DNA from: DASZHJ01 sp035581425
GTDB lineage: Bacteria > Pseudomonadota > Alphaproteobacteria > ATCC43930 > CGMCC-115725
Length of the DNA: 23,126 bases
Reading direction: 5' to 3'
Assembly (NCBI GenBank): GCA_035581425.1
Contig: DATJVP010000034.1
Span: 1-23,126, forward strand
Part shown: in pieces, positions 1-10,478 of the stretch
Position numbering within the stretch: the first letter of the stretch is position 1
Layout: each line of letters opens with the position of its first letter
Notes under the pieces: model-generated
Database searches by the model: none
Told to the model about the DNA's origin: nothing
The model's input: the letters and a program-made list of their open reading frames with translations, nothing else
Made by a program: the position numbers and the translations under genes

Positions 1-37
1 CCACCACCGTCGCGAAGCTCGCCCAGAGCGCCTCCAT
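1..37 (-). CDS. Possible start of an unidentified gene, cut by the window edge
   Basis: An ATG lies on the minus strand 10 bases after the stop of the GatB/YqeY gene and is preceded by a GGGGTG stretch that could serve as a ribosome binding site. Only about 12 residues are readable (MEALWASFATVV), a mildly hydrophobic N-terminus that could begin a membrane segment. This is not the start expected for dnaG, which often follows this family in other genomes. Too little is present to assign a family. Confidence 0.25.
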   Translation of the reverse strand, partial: MEALWASFATVV

Positions 38-47
38 CGTGCACCCC

Positions 48-506
48 TCAGCCCAAAAGCTTCTTCACGATGCCGCCGGCTTTGGAGAGATCAAGCTGGC
101 CCGAGTACTTCTCCTTGAGCGCCGCCATCACCTTGCCCATGTCCTTGACGCTCGAAGCGCCGACGGCGGCGATCACCTGCTTGATTGCGGTTTCGGCCTC
201 GGCCTCCGACATCTGCTTAGGCAGAAAAGTCTCGATGACCGCGATCTCCTCTTGCTCCTGCTGGGCGAGCTCGGGGCGGTTGCCCTGCTTATAGAGCTCG
301 ATCGCCTCGCGCCGCTGCTTTATCAGGCCCTGCAGCATGCGCTGGATGTCCCCATCCTCGATGCCGTTGGGGTTGCCTTTGCCGCGGGCGTCGATGTCGC
401 GCTCCTTGAGGGCAGCAAGGATCATGCGCACCGTCGAGACCCGGCGCTGCTGGCCAGCCTTCATGGACTCCTTTAGTGCGGTCGTGAATTGCTCGCGCAG
501 CGCCAT
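48..506 (-). CDS. GatB/YqeY domain-containing protein
   Basis: A 152-residue protein starting MALREQF, the usual length for the stand-alone YqeY family. The family is homologous to the tail domain of the GatB subunit of the tRNA-dependent amidotransferase and is thought to contact tRNA; the physiological role of the free-standing form is not settled. Family-typical features are the N-terminal helix rich in K and R, the RVSTVRMILAALKERDID segment, and the C-terminal GKVMAALKEKYSGQLD and KKLLG ends. I chose the ATG at 506 because GGGGAG sits 8 bases upstream; a GTG at 515 would overlap that site. The gene is transcribed divergently from carA across a 274-base spacer. Confidence 0.93.
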   Translation of the reverse strand: MALREQFTTALKESMKAGQQRRVSTVRMILAALKERDIDARGKGNPNGIEDGDIQRMLQGLIKQRREAIELYKQGNRPELAQQEQEEIAVIETFLPKQMSEAEAETAIKQVIAAVGASSVKDMGKVMAALKEKYSGQLDLSKAGGIVKKLLG

Positions 507-542
507 CCCAGTCACTCCCCTTCAGCCGCTCGCGAGACGCGA

Positions 543-586
543 GTCCGAGAGAATCGGACGTTACTCAAACAGGATCGGCTTGGCAA
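543..586 (-). promoter_or_regulatory. Candidate promoter and dyad for the GatB/YqeY gene
   Basis: On the minus strand TTGCCA (581-586) and TAACGT (558-563) are separated by 17 bases, giving a plausible start about 50 bases before the ATG. The -35 is good (5 of 6 to TTGACA) but the -10 is weak (3 of 6). A perfect 6-bp inverted repeat, GTCCGA/TCGGAC with a 5-base spacer (543-559), overlaps the -10 and could be an operator or a small hairpin in the leader. Confidence 0.35.
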
Positions 587-642
587 TTCCCGGTCATGCC
601 CATAACGCGTTGATCTCAAAAGAATTTGCGGCAGACTTCGAG

Positions 643-671
643 CTTGACGCCCGGGAGGCGAGTGACTATCT
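643..671 (+). promoter_or_regulatory. Candidate carA promoter
   Basis: CTTGAC (643-648), exactly 17 bases, then CTATCT (666-671). This matches the housekeeping consensus reported for alphaproteobacteria (CTTGAC-N17-CTATAT) at all but one position of the two hexamers. It would start transcription near 678 and give carA a leader of about 100 bases that includes the hairpin at 705-736. Confidence 0.55.
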
Positions 672-704
672 CAATGGCTCCAAGTCAGTTCGTGGGATTG
701 CTCG

Positions 705-736
705 CGCCGCCGACGCCCGCTTCGGCGGCGTTTCTT
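705..736 (+). terminator. Terminator-like hairpin in the carA leader
   Basis: A perfect 9-bp GC-rich stem (CGCCGCCGA at 705-713, TCGGCGGCG at 722-730) with an 8-base loop is followed directly by TTTCTT (731-736). It lies between the candidate promoter and the carA start, where an intrinsic terminator would act as an attenuator of carAB. The T tract is short and interrupted, so it may be only partly effective, or it may act on transcripts from elsewhere. Confidence 0.45.
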
Positions 737-780
737 GGCGCGAGTATCCTGGCCCACTCGACAAGAGAGAGTCCGCAACT

Positions 781-1959
781 GTGGTCGACGGCGCCGCCCC
801 CAAAGCTCCCACGCCGCCCCCGCCGGGGACCACAGCCGCCTTGGTGCTGGGAGACGGCAGCATCTTTTGGGGTCGCGGCATCGGTGCGCCGGGGATGCAG
901 GTCGGCGAGGTCTGCTTCAATACCAGCATGACCGGCTATCAGGAGATCATGACCGATCCCTCCTACGCCGGTCAGATCATCACCTTCACCTTTCCGCACA
1001 TCGGCAATGTCGGGGCCAACCCCGAGGACATCGAAACGCTGACGCCGGTCGCGCGCGGCTTGGTCCTGCGCGTCGACATCACCGAGCCCTCGAATTACCG
1101 CGCGAGCGAGCATTTCGACCGCTGGCTCAAATTGCATGGGGTGGTCGGTGTCGCCGGCGTCGACACGCGGAAGCTCACGCGGCGCATCCGTGACGGCGGA
1201 GCGCCCAACGGCACCGTCGTCCACGCGCCCGATGGCCGCGTCGACGTCGATGGTGCCTACAAGATGGCAAGGAAATGGCCGGGCCTCGAAGGCATGGACC
1301 TCGCGAAGGAGGTGAGCTGCCGGCAGACCTATACTTGGGACGAGACAGCCTGGGCTTGGGGCAAGGGGTACGGCCGGCTCGAGCGTCCACGCCATCACGT
1401 CGTCGCCGTCGACTACGGCGCCAAGCGGAACATCCTGCGGCTTCTCGCCTCGCATGGCTGCCGCGTCACCGTTGTGCCCGCGACGGCGACGGCAGAGGAC
1501 ATTCTTCGGTATAATCCGGACGGCATCTTCCTCGCGAACGGCCCCGGCGATCCCGCTGCTACCGGCGAATACGCGGTGCCGACGCTTCGAAAGCTCATCG
1601 ATAGCGGCAAGCCGATCTTCGGCATCTGCCTCGGCCACCAGCTCCTTGCCCTCGCCTTCGGCGGGAAGACGCGCAAGATGGCGATCGGCCATCGCGGCGC
1701 CAATCACCCCGTGAAGGATCACGCCACCGGCAAGGTCGAGATCACTAGCCAGAATCATGGCTTCTGCGTGTTGCCCGAGAGCTTGCCGCCGGATATCGAG
1801 GTGACGCACACCTCGCTCTTCGACGGCTGCAACGAGGGACTGCGCAGCAAGTCGAAACCGATCTTCTCCGTGCAGTATCATCCGGAGGCGAGCCCGGGCC
1901 CGCAGGACAGCCATTATCTCTTCCAGCGCTTCGTCGATCTGATGGAGCGCTCGAAGTGA
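781..1959 (+). CDS. carA: Carbamoyl-phosphate synthase small subunit (glutaminase)
   Basis: The subunit hydrolyses glutamine and passes ammonia to CarB for carbamoyl phosphate, used in pyrimidine and arginine synthesis. The N-terminal CPSase domain is recognisable from ALVLGDGSIFWGRG through the MTGYQEIMTDPSYAGQIITF block, followed by a class I glutamine amidotransferase domain. The nucleophile motif GICLGHQ places Cys at about residue 283, and QYHPEASPGP supplies His367 and Glu369, so the triad is complete. At 392 residues it has normal family length. I chose the GTG at 781 because AGAGAGAG lies 9 bases upstream and alphaproteobacterial CarA proteins typically have a short proline/alanine-rich lead before ALVLxDG. 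The frame stays open upstream to 337, but that would overlap the divergent gene. It is followed 75 bases later by carB. Confidence 0.97.
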   Translation: MVDGAAPKAPTPPPPGTTAALVLGDGSIFWGRGIGAPGMQVGEVCFNTSMTGYQEIMTDPSYAGQIITFTFPHIGNVGANPEDIETLTPVARGLVLRVDITEPSNYRASEHFDRWLKLHGVVGVAGVDTRKLTRRIRDGGAPNGTVVHAPDGRVDVDGAYKMARKWPGLEGMDLAKEVSCRQTYTWDETAWAWGKGYGRLERPRHHVVAVDYGAKRNILRLLASHGCRVTVVPATATAEDILRYNPDGIFLANGPGDPAATGEYAVPTLRKLIDSGKPIFGICLGHQLLALAFGGKTRKMAIGHRGANHPVKDHATGKVEITSQNHGFCVLPESLPPDIEVTHTSLFDGCNEGLRSKSKPIFSVQYHPEASPGPQDSHYLFQRFVDLMERSK

Positions 1960-2034
1960 CCGCGGGCGCCTGGCGCTTCCACGCTCTCATCGGGCGCGTC
2001 CCCGACGATTCGGATTTCCGCTAGGGACCCCGCG

Positions 2035-5283
<3,249 letters not shown>

Positions 5284-5290
5284 CGGTTCC

Positions 5291-5323
5291 GCGCCGTGCG
5301 TCCATAGAGGCGTTGCACGGCGC
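5291..5323 (+). terminator. Hairpin after carB
   Basis: A perfect 9-bp inverted repeat (GCGCCGTGC at 5291-5299, GCACGGCGC at 5315-5323) with a 15-base loop starts 8 bases after the carB stop. No T tract follows, so it is either a weak terminator or a 3'-end stabilising structure between carB and greA. Confidence 0.4.
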
Positions 5324-5433
5324 GAAGCGCGAGACCAAGATATCTCCCCCGGCGCCCGGCCCGTTAAGGGTTGGGTGGCTGGGATTTTGACTCCGTTGGA
5401 CCTCACGAACCTCAAAAACAGACGTAAACGTCC

Positions 5434-5907
5434 ATGACCAAGATTCCCATGACCGCGGACGGGTTCAACCGTCTGCAGGACGAGTTGAAGCGGCTCAAGA
5501 GCGTCGATCGGCCCGCCATCATCCGTGCGATCGCCGAGGCGCGCGAGCACGGCGACATCTCCGAGAACGCGGAGTACCACGCCGCGCGCGAACGTCAGGG
5601 CTTCATCGAGGGCCGCGTGCTCGAGCTCGAGGACAAGATCGCCCGCGCGGAGGTGATCGACGTCTCCAAGCTCTCGGGCAAAGCCGTGAAATTCGGCGCC
5701 ACCGTTACGCTCGCCGATGAGGAGACCGACGAGGAGACGCGCTATCAGATCGTCGGCGAGGACGAAGCCGACATCAGCCAGGGCCGCCTCTCCGTCACTT
5801 CGCCTTTGGCACGCGCCCTCATCGGCAAGAGCGTCGGCGACAACGTCGAAGTCTCGACTCCCCGGGGCTCCAAATCCTACGAGGTCGTGAAGGTCGCGTT
5901 TCGTTGA
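5434..5907 (+). CDS. greA: Transcription elongation factor GreA
   Basis: GreA rescues backtracked RNA polymerase by stimulating transcript cleavage through the secondary channel. The 157-residue protein has the full architecture: an N-terminal antiparallel coiled coil (about 1-75) carrying the acidic-tip signature EHGDISENAEYHAARERQ, then a C-terminal FKBP-like domain (about 80-157) with the family segments YQIVGEDEAD, ISVTSPLARALIGK-like text (here RLSVTSPLARALIGK) and GD.VEV. It begins 150 bases after carB; no strong ribosome binding site is visible before the ATG (upstream text GACGTAAACGTCC). The carAB-greA order is common in alphaproteobacteria. Confidence 0.97.
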   Translation: MTKIPMTADGFNRLQDELKRLKSVDRPAIIRAIAEAREHGDISENAEYHAARERQGFIEGRVLELEDKIARAEVIDVSKLSGKAVKFGATVTLADEETDEETRYQIVGEDEADISQGRLSVTSPLARALIGKSVGDNVEVSTPRGSKSYEVVKVAFR

Positions 5908-5923
5908 GAACGCGCGACCGCGT

Positions 5924-5944
5924 GCTTGCTGAGGAAGAGCAAGC
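5924..5944. terminator. Hairpin between convergent greA and lrp-type gene
   Basis: GCTTGCT (5924-5930) and AGCAAGC (5938-5944) form a perfect 7-bp stem with a 7-base loop, 16 bases after the greA stop and 40 bases beyond the stop of the convergent regulator gene. There is no U tract on either strand, so termination activity is uncertain. Confidence 0.35.
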
Positions 5945-5983
5945 GGCGGCAAAGCGCGGCTGAGCTCTCGACCGTCAAACCCC

Positions 5984-6460
5984 TCACTCCCCCTCGATCG
6001 GAACGCCGGGCTCGTATTTCGAGAGGCGGAGGGCGAGGGCTGTCTTGACGTGGTTGACGTTAGGGGCGGCGGTGAGCTTCGTCGTGAGGAAGCGCTGAAA
6101 GGCATCCCAATCCTCCGCGACGATCTTCAGGAGGAAATCCGCCTCGCCCGAGAGCATGTGCGCCTCGCGCACCTGCGGCCAGCTCTGGATCAAAGCCTCG
6201 AACGCGCGGAGGTCGTGCTCGGCCTGGCTCGCGAGCCCAACCTGCGCGAAGACCGTGACGCCGTAGCCGAGTGCATGCGCGTTCACCTCGGCATGATAGC
6301 CGCGGATATAGCCAGCCTCTTCGAGCGCGCGCACGCGGCGCAGGCAAGGCGGTGCCGAGATGCCCGCGCGCTTGGCGAGATCGACATTGGTCATGCGGCC
6401 GTTCGCCTGCAGATCCCGGAGGATCCGCCGGTCGATCCTGTCTAGCTTGATCCGTCGCAT
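5984..6460 (-). CDS. Lrp/AsnC family transcriptional regulator
   Basis: A 158-residue feast/famine regulator. The N-terminal winged helix-turn-helix (about 5-62) reads LDRIDRRILRDLQANGRMTN and VDLAKRAGISAPPCLRRVRALEEAGYI. The C-terminal RAM/ligand domain (about 68-148) carries the SGEADFLLKIVAEDWDAFQRF block, where amino acids bind and oligomers assemble in this family. I chose the ATG at 6460 because it gives the canonical N-terminus and has GAGG 7 bases upstream; the open frame to 6541 would cover the promoter. The gene is divergent from the ELM1-family gene across an AT-rich spacer, a usual arrangement for a self-regulating Lrp protein. The effector is not predictable from sequence. Confidence 0.93.
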   Translation of the reverse strand: MRRIKLDRIDRRILRDLQANGRMTNVDLAKRAGISAPPCLRRVRALEEAGYIRGYHAEVNAHALGYGVTVFAQVGLASQAEHDLRAFEALIQSWPQVREAHMLSGEADFLLKIVAEDWDAFQRFLTTKLTAAPNVNHVKTALALRLSKYEPGVPIEGE

Positions 6461-6488
6461 GGAGCCGCCTCGCGGGAGAGCGGAATTT

Positions 6489-6522
6489 GAAATAATATTG
6501 CTCGCGGTCGGCCTTTGCGCAA
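6489..6522 (-). promoter_or_regulatory. AT-rich promoter/operator region of the Lrp-type gene
   Basis: In DNA of about two thirds GC, 6484-6500 is nearly pure AT. On the minus strand TATTAT (6492-6497) is a near-consensus -10, placing the start about 25 bases before the ATG; the only upstream match is a poor TTGCGC 19 bases away. GAAATAATATTGCTC (6489-6503) matches about 10 of 15 positions of the E. coli Lrp consensus, and the palindrome TTGCGCAA lies at 6515-6522. Autoregulation is likely by family habit, but the sites are only candidates. Confidence 0.4.
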
Positions 6523-6594
6523 CAAGGCTTGCATGAGCCACGCGGGCGCACTACCACCCCGCGACGCCGCCAGATCCGGAGGATGCCGCCCCGC

Positions 6595-7575
6595 ATGACC
6601 GCCCCGAGCCGAGCTCCCCTCGTCTGGGCTTTGCATGACGGCAAGATCGGCATGGCGAACCAGGTCTGCGGGCTCGCCGAGGCTGTCGGTTACGGCTTCG
6701 TCGAGAAACCCGTCGCGATCAAGGCGCCGTGGCGGCATCTCTCGCCCTCGCTCTGGATCAATCCGCTGGCGGCGGTGGCGCCCGAGAGTGCGGCGCTCGA
6801 GCCGCCCTGGCCCGACCTCTTGATCGCCTGCGGCCGGCTCGTGACGGCGCCGGCACTCGCGGTGAAGCGCGCGAGCCGGGGCCGCACCTTCTGGGTTCAG
6901 GTCCAGGACCCCCGCTATGCGCGGCACGACGTCGATCTGATGGTGGTGCCACAGCATGATCCCGCGCGCGGCGAGAATGTGCTGCTGACGCTGGGCGCGG
7001 TGCACCGGGTGCGGCCGGAACGTCTTGCGGAGGGCCGCGAGCGGCTCGCCCCGCTCTTCGCGGACTTGCCGCGGCCGCTCGTGGGCGTGCTCATCGGCGG
7101 CAGCAACCGCGCTTACCGCTTGACCGAGGCGCGCCTCGCGGCGTTGGGCGACCAGCTCGCGGCGCTCGCGGAGCAAGGTTTCGGGATCGCGGTCACGGCC
7201 TCGCGGCGGACGCCCGAGGCGGGCCTCGCATCCCTCCGCATGCGGCTCGCACGGGTCCCGCACTACCTCTGGTCGGGCTCAGGCGAGAACCCATATTTCG
7301 GCTTGCTCGCGCAGAGCGATGCGTTTCTCGTCACCGCGGATTCCGTCAACATGGTGAGCGAGGCGGCGGCAACGGGAAGGCCCGTGCACGTGATCGAGCT
7401 CGCGGGCGGCTCTGCGAAATTCAGGCGGTTCCACGATGCGCTCCGCATCGCCGGCATCGTCCGTCCCTTCACGGGCACAATCGAGCAATGGACATATCCA
7501 CCGCTCGACGACACCGCCCGGGCAGCCGCGGAGATCCGCCGGCGTCTTGCCTCGCGTCTCGCTTCCGTCGCCTGA
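6595..7575 (+). CDS. ELM1 (DUF1022) family protein
   Basis: A 326-residue member of the family named after plant mitochondrial fission factor ELM1; the bacterial members have no proven function. The N-terminal signature DGKIGMANQVCGLAEA (about 15-30) is diagnostic. The C-terminal half has IGGSNRAYRL (about 167-176) and TADSVNMVSEAAATGRPVHV (from about 247), which resemble the nucleotide-sugar-binding half of GT-B glycosyltransferases, so a glycosyltransferase role is possible (inference). I chose the ATG at 6595 over the one at 6583 because GGAGG (6578-6582) abuts the latter. The PAP2 gene starts 1 base after its stop, so the two are probably cotranscribed and may share an envelope role. Confidence 0.88.
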   Translation: MTAPSRAPLVWALHDGKIGMANQVCGLAEAVGYGFVEKPVAIKAPWRHLSPSLWINPLAAVAPESAALEPPWPDLLIACGRLVTAPALAVKRASRGRTFWVQVQDPRYARHDVDLMVVPQHDPARGENVLLTLGAVHRVRPERLAEGRERLAPLFADLPRPLVGVLIGGSNRAYRLTEARLAALGDQLAALAEQGFGIAVTASRRTPEAGLASLRMRLARVPHYLWSGSGENPYFGLLAQSDAFLVTADSVNMVSEAAATGRPVHVIELAGGSAKFRRFHDALRIAGIVRPFTGTIEQWTYPPLDDTARAAAEIRRRLASRLASVA

Positions 7576-7576
7576 C

Positions 7577-8938
7577 ATGCGAAAGTGGCTCATCGCCTAT
7601 CTCGCTGCGCTCGTGGCCGCGAGCGCGCTCTTCCTCCTCGCTCCCGGCATCGATCTCCGGGCGAGCGAGCTCTTCTACCGCCCCCAAGACGGATTCTTCC
7701 TCGCGGAATGGGCGCCCGTGCGGGCGCTCTACCGGTCGGTACCGCTACTGGTGACCGCGCAGGCCATTGGCATCCCGCTCCTGCTGCTCTGGGGCTGGTG
7801 GCGCGGCAGGCCGATCCTGGGTCTCACGCCCAAGACGGGGGCATTCGTTCTCCTGGTCCTGGCTCTCGGCCCGGGCCTCCTCGTGAACGCCGTTCTCAAG
7901 GACCACTGGGGCCGCGCGCGGCCCTCCCAGGTGACGGAGTTCGGCGGGACCAAGGAGTTCACACCAGCGCCGCTCCCGGCGGCGCAATGCGATCGCAACT
8001 GCTCCTTCGTTGCGGGGCATCCGGCCGCGGGCTTCGCGCTCCTCGCCTATGCCTTCCTCGCGACGGGATGGCGTCGACGCTGGATTGCGGCGGGCGCGAT
8101 CGGCTTTGGCGCGCTGCTCGGCCTCGCGCGTATCGCACAGGGCGGACACTTCCTCTCGGATGTCGTGTTCTCGTGCCTCCTCGTCGGCGGGACGACCTGG
8201 CTGCTCGCCTGGCTGCTGCTCCAACGCGACGCTCTCGGCGCAAGCTGGCACCGCCTGGTCGCCCGGCTTGGCAGGGTAGGCGCGATCTGGGTGCTCTACG
8301 CGCTCTTCACCCTGGGAGGTGTCATCCTCTGCTATGCGCTCGTCGACCGGCCGGTCGCGCTCTTCTTTCACGGCTCCGATCCCGCGGTCGTCGCGACCTT
8401 CCGCTTCATCACGCGCTTCGGCGTCTCCACCTACTATCTCATCGGGAGCGCGCTCGCGGCGGTGGGATTCTGGGTCGCCGCGCGGCGCACGCGCCTGCGG
8501 GCGGAAGCGGCGCGGTTTCGCAAATGGGCGGCGGCGGCGCTCTTCCTCTTTCTCTCGATCGCCGTATCCGGTCTCGCGACCGACCTGCTCAAGGTCGTCT
8601 TCGGGCGCGCGCGGCCGAAGCTCTTCTTCGCCAACGAGACCTTCGGCTTCGACTGGTGGGGCGGGAAAGCGGATTTCTGGTCCTTCCCGTCGGGCCACAC
8701 GACGACGGCCGTCGCCATTGGAGCCGCACTCTACTGCCTCTGGCCTCGGTTCCTTCCGCTCTACGTCGCATTCGCGGTGCTCGTAAGCCTGAGCCGCCTC
8801 GCCATCGGCGCGCATTATGTGAGCGACGTGATTTTCGCGACCTTCGTCGCGATCGCAGTGGTCGCGCTGCTGCACCGCGCTTTCGAGCGTCGCGGGATCG
8901 AGCTGCCAGCGCCGGCCGCGGAGGTCAGTAGCTCTTGA
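7577..8938 (+). CDS. Membrane protein with two fused PAP2 phosphatase domains
   Basis: A 453-residue polytopic inner-membrane protein with two complete type 2 phosphatidic acid phosphatase domains in tandem. Domain 1 has KDHWGRARP (K108), VAGH (His148) and ARIAQGGHFLSD (His191). Domain 2 has KVVFGRARP (K339), PSGH (His374) and SRLAIGAHYVSD (His413). The three PAP2 motifs (KX6RP, PSGH, SRX5HX3D) are thus present twice; domain 1 deviates mainly in VAGH for PSGH. Most bacterial PAP2 proteins are about 200-270 residues with one domain. Substrates are likely lipid phosphates (lipid A, undecaprenyl or glycerophospholipid type); which one cannot be told. Active sites should face the periplasm. The gene follows the ELM1-family gene with 1 base between and its 3' end overlaps the convergent glycosyltransferase gene by 14 bases. 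Confidence 0.93.
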   Translation: MRKWLIAYLAALVAASALFLLAPGIDLRASELFYRPQDGFFLAEWAPVRALYRSVPLLVTAQAIGIPLLLLWGWWRGRPILGLTPKTGAFVLLVLALGPGLLVNAVLKDHWGRARPSQVTEFGGTKEFTPAPLPAAQCDRNCSFVAGHPAAGFALLAYAFLATGWRRRWIAAGAIGFGALLGLARIAQGGHFLSDVVFSCLLVGGTTWLLAWLLLQRDALGASWHRLVARLGRVGAIWVLYALFTLGGVILCYALVDRPVALFFHGSDPAVVATFRFITRFGVSTYYLIGSALAAVGFWVAARRTRLRAEAARFRKWAAAALFLFLSIAVSGLATDLLKVVFGRARPKLFFANETFGFDWWGGKADFWSFPSGHTTTAVAIGAALYCLWPRFLPLYVAFAVLVSLSRLAIGAHYVSDVIFATFVAIAVVALLHRAFERRGIELPAPAAEVSSS

Positions 8939-10406
8939 AGCCCTTGAGCGCCGCCCACACGAAGTCGCGGGTGGTGCCGCCGCCGAGCGAGATCGTGATG
9001 CGGCCGACGGCAAGGGTCTCGCTGAAATGCGGCCCGAGCCCACCGGGCTCGCGGTTCACGCCGACGAAGAGAACGTTTGCGCCGGGCGCGCTCTGGACAT
9101 CGGAGGTCATGTCGAACTGGTCGTGGACGCTGCGTACCTCGTTCCACTTGAGCGCATCGAAGGGGTGCGGGCGCACGTAGTAGATGAGAGCCGCCAGCAC
9201 CTCGCGGTTGTCGGACATGAGGCGCAGTCCTGGATACTGGCGCAGCAGCGCGCTCACGCTGCGGCCGAGTTGCGCCCAGCCGCGCAGGCGATGGAACGGC
9301 TCGTATTTTCCGGGGATCTCGTATCCCACCAGCGCTGCCGCATCGCGCGCGCCGAACGCCACCGCAGCAGCGGCGACATGGATCGCGATCGACCCCACGA
9401 CGAGCGCGTTTCGACGATGCTGCAGCAGGAAGGCCACCACCAGGATCACTCCGGAGACATAGGTGGGCGCGGACCAGTTCGGCTGCGCCCGCGACAGCAG
9501 GCTTACCGTCATCATCATCGCGAGCGTGGGCAAAGCGAAGACCGCGAGGAGCTGCGCCCGGCGTTCCGTGAGCGCGCGGCGCAGCAGCGTCACGATCACG
9601 AGGAGCGTGCCGAAGAAAATCGGGCCGAACACCCCGAATTGCGACCCCACGAACTCGCCGAAGGCGCCGAGATGCAGCGAGAGCCCCGTGATGTTTGCGT
9701 TCGCCTCGGTATGGCGGTAGCTCACGAATTGGTGGCTCAGGTTCCAGAGGAAATTCGGGGCGTAGATTGCGAGCGCGAGGACGGTTGCACCGAGGAAGCG
9801 CGGCAGATGCCGTCGTTCCTCCGCGATCGCCAACAGGAAAATAGGCGCGGAGAGTAGCCAATAGGCCATCGCATACTTCGAAAGGAGCCCGAAGCCCGCG
9901 GCGAGGCCGACCGCGATCCACCAGCGGCCGCCGCCCTCCTCGCGCGCGCGAACGAAAGCGTAGAGCGCCACCGCCCAAAAAAAGAGGAGCGGCACGTCCG
10001 TCGAGATGATCATCGCGGAGAAGCTCACGCCCGGCAGTGTCGCGTAGGCGATCGCGGACCACATGCCCACCCGCGCGTCATAGAGGCGGCGCCCAATCTG
10101 ATAGATCACCAGCGCCGTCCCGAAATGAAAGAGCGGCGCCGAGAGCCGGATCGCCGCCTCGTCCTCGCCGAGGAGCGAGGTCGTCAAGCGGATCACCCAG
10201 GCGACGAGCGGCGGCTTCGAGTAGTAGCCCCAGTCCGGCGTCAGCGACCAAAGCCAATACTGCGCCTCGTCAGGATAGAGATCGATCCCGCCGACCCTGA
10301 GCCAGACGAGCCGCGCCACCGTCACAGCGAAGACCCACAGGAGGGTCAGGCGCAGAAAGCGCTCTTCCTCCGCCGAAACCGGGGCTGCAGGTCTATTTCT
10401 CGCCAT
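8925..10406 (-). CDS. GT39/ArnT-like polyprenyl-phosphate-sugar glycosyltransferase
   Basis: A 493-residue membrane enzyme of the PMT/ArnT superfamily (PMT_2 domain), which moves a sugar from a polyprenyl-phosphate donor to a periplasmic acceptor. After the first membrane helix (about 20-37) comes the first periplasmic loop with LYPDEAQYWLWSLTPDWGYY, containing the Asp-Glu pair needed for metal and donor binding, then SKPPLVAWVIRLTT. About ten further hydrophobic helices follow, and a soluble tail (about 375-493). Rhizobial relatives add galacturonic acid to lipopolysaccharide; the acceptor here is unknown. The start at 10406 is the only reasonable one but has no clear ribosome binding site. 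It is convergent with the PAP2 gene and divergent from the unknown 634-residue gene. Confidence 0.92.
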   Translation of the reverse strand: MARNRPAAPVSAEEERFLRLTLLWVFAVTVARLVWLRVGGIDLYPDEAQYWLWSLTPDWGYYSKPPLVAWVIRLTTSLLGEDEAAIRLSAPLFHFGTALVIYQIGRRLYDARVGMWSAIAYATLPGVSFSAMIISTDVPLLFFWAVALYAFVRAREEGGGRWWIAVGLAAGFGLLSKYAMAYWLLSAPIFLLAIAEERRHLPRFLGATVLALAIYAPNFLWNLSHQFVSYRHTEANANITGLSLHLGAFGEFVGSQFGVFGPIFFGTLLVIVTLLRRALTERRAQLLAVFALPTLAMMMTVSLLSRAQPNWSAPTYVSGVILVVAFLLQHRRNALVVGSIAIHVAAAAVAFGARDAAALVGYEIPGKYEPFHRLRGWAQLGRSVSALLRQYPGLRLMSDNREVLAALIYYVRPHPFDALKWNEVRSVHDQFDMTSDVQSAPGANVLFVGVNREPGGLGPHFSETLAVGRITISLGGGTTRDFVWAALKGFKSY

Positions 10407-10478
10407 TGCCGGGTGTCATTCGATGCAGGTGGGCGCCAAGGTGTAGCATTTGGGCCGCGCGCTTGCTAAGTGAAAGGC

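Noticed and set aside
337..780. Upstream extension of the carA frame
   Set aside because: The frame is open, but it would overlap the GatB/YqeY gene and the predicted promoter, and the added residues do not resemble any CarA N-terminus.
5387..5415. TTGACT as a -35 for greA
   Set aside because: No acceptable -10 lies 16 to 19 bases downstream (text around CCTCAAA), so I did not call a promoter.
6461..6541. 27-residue N-terminal extension of the Lrp-type protein
   Set aside because: It covers the AT-rich promoter region; the ATG at 6460 has a ribosome binding site and gives the canonical family start.
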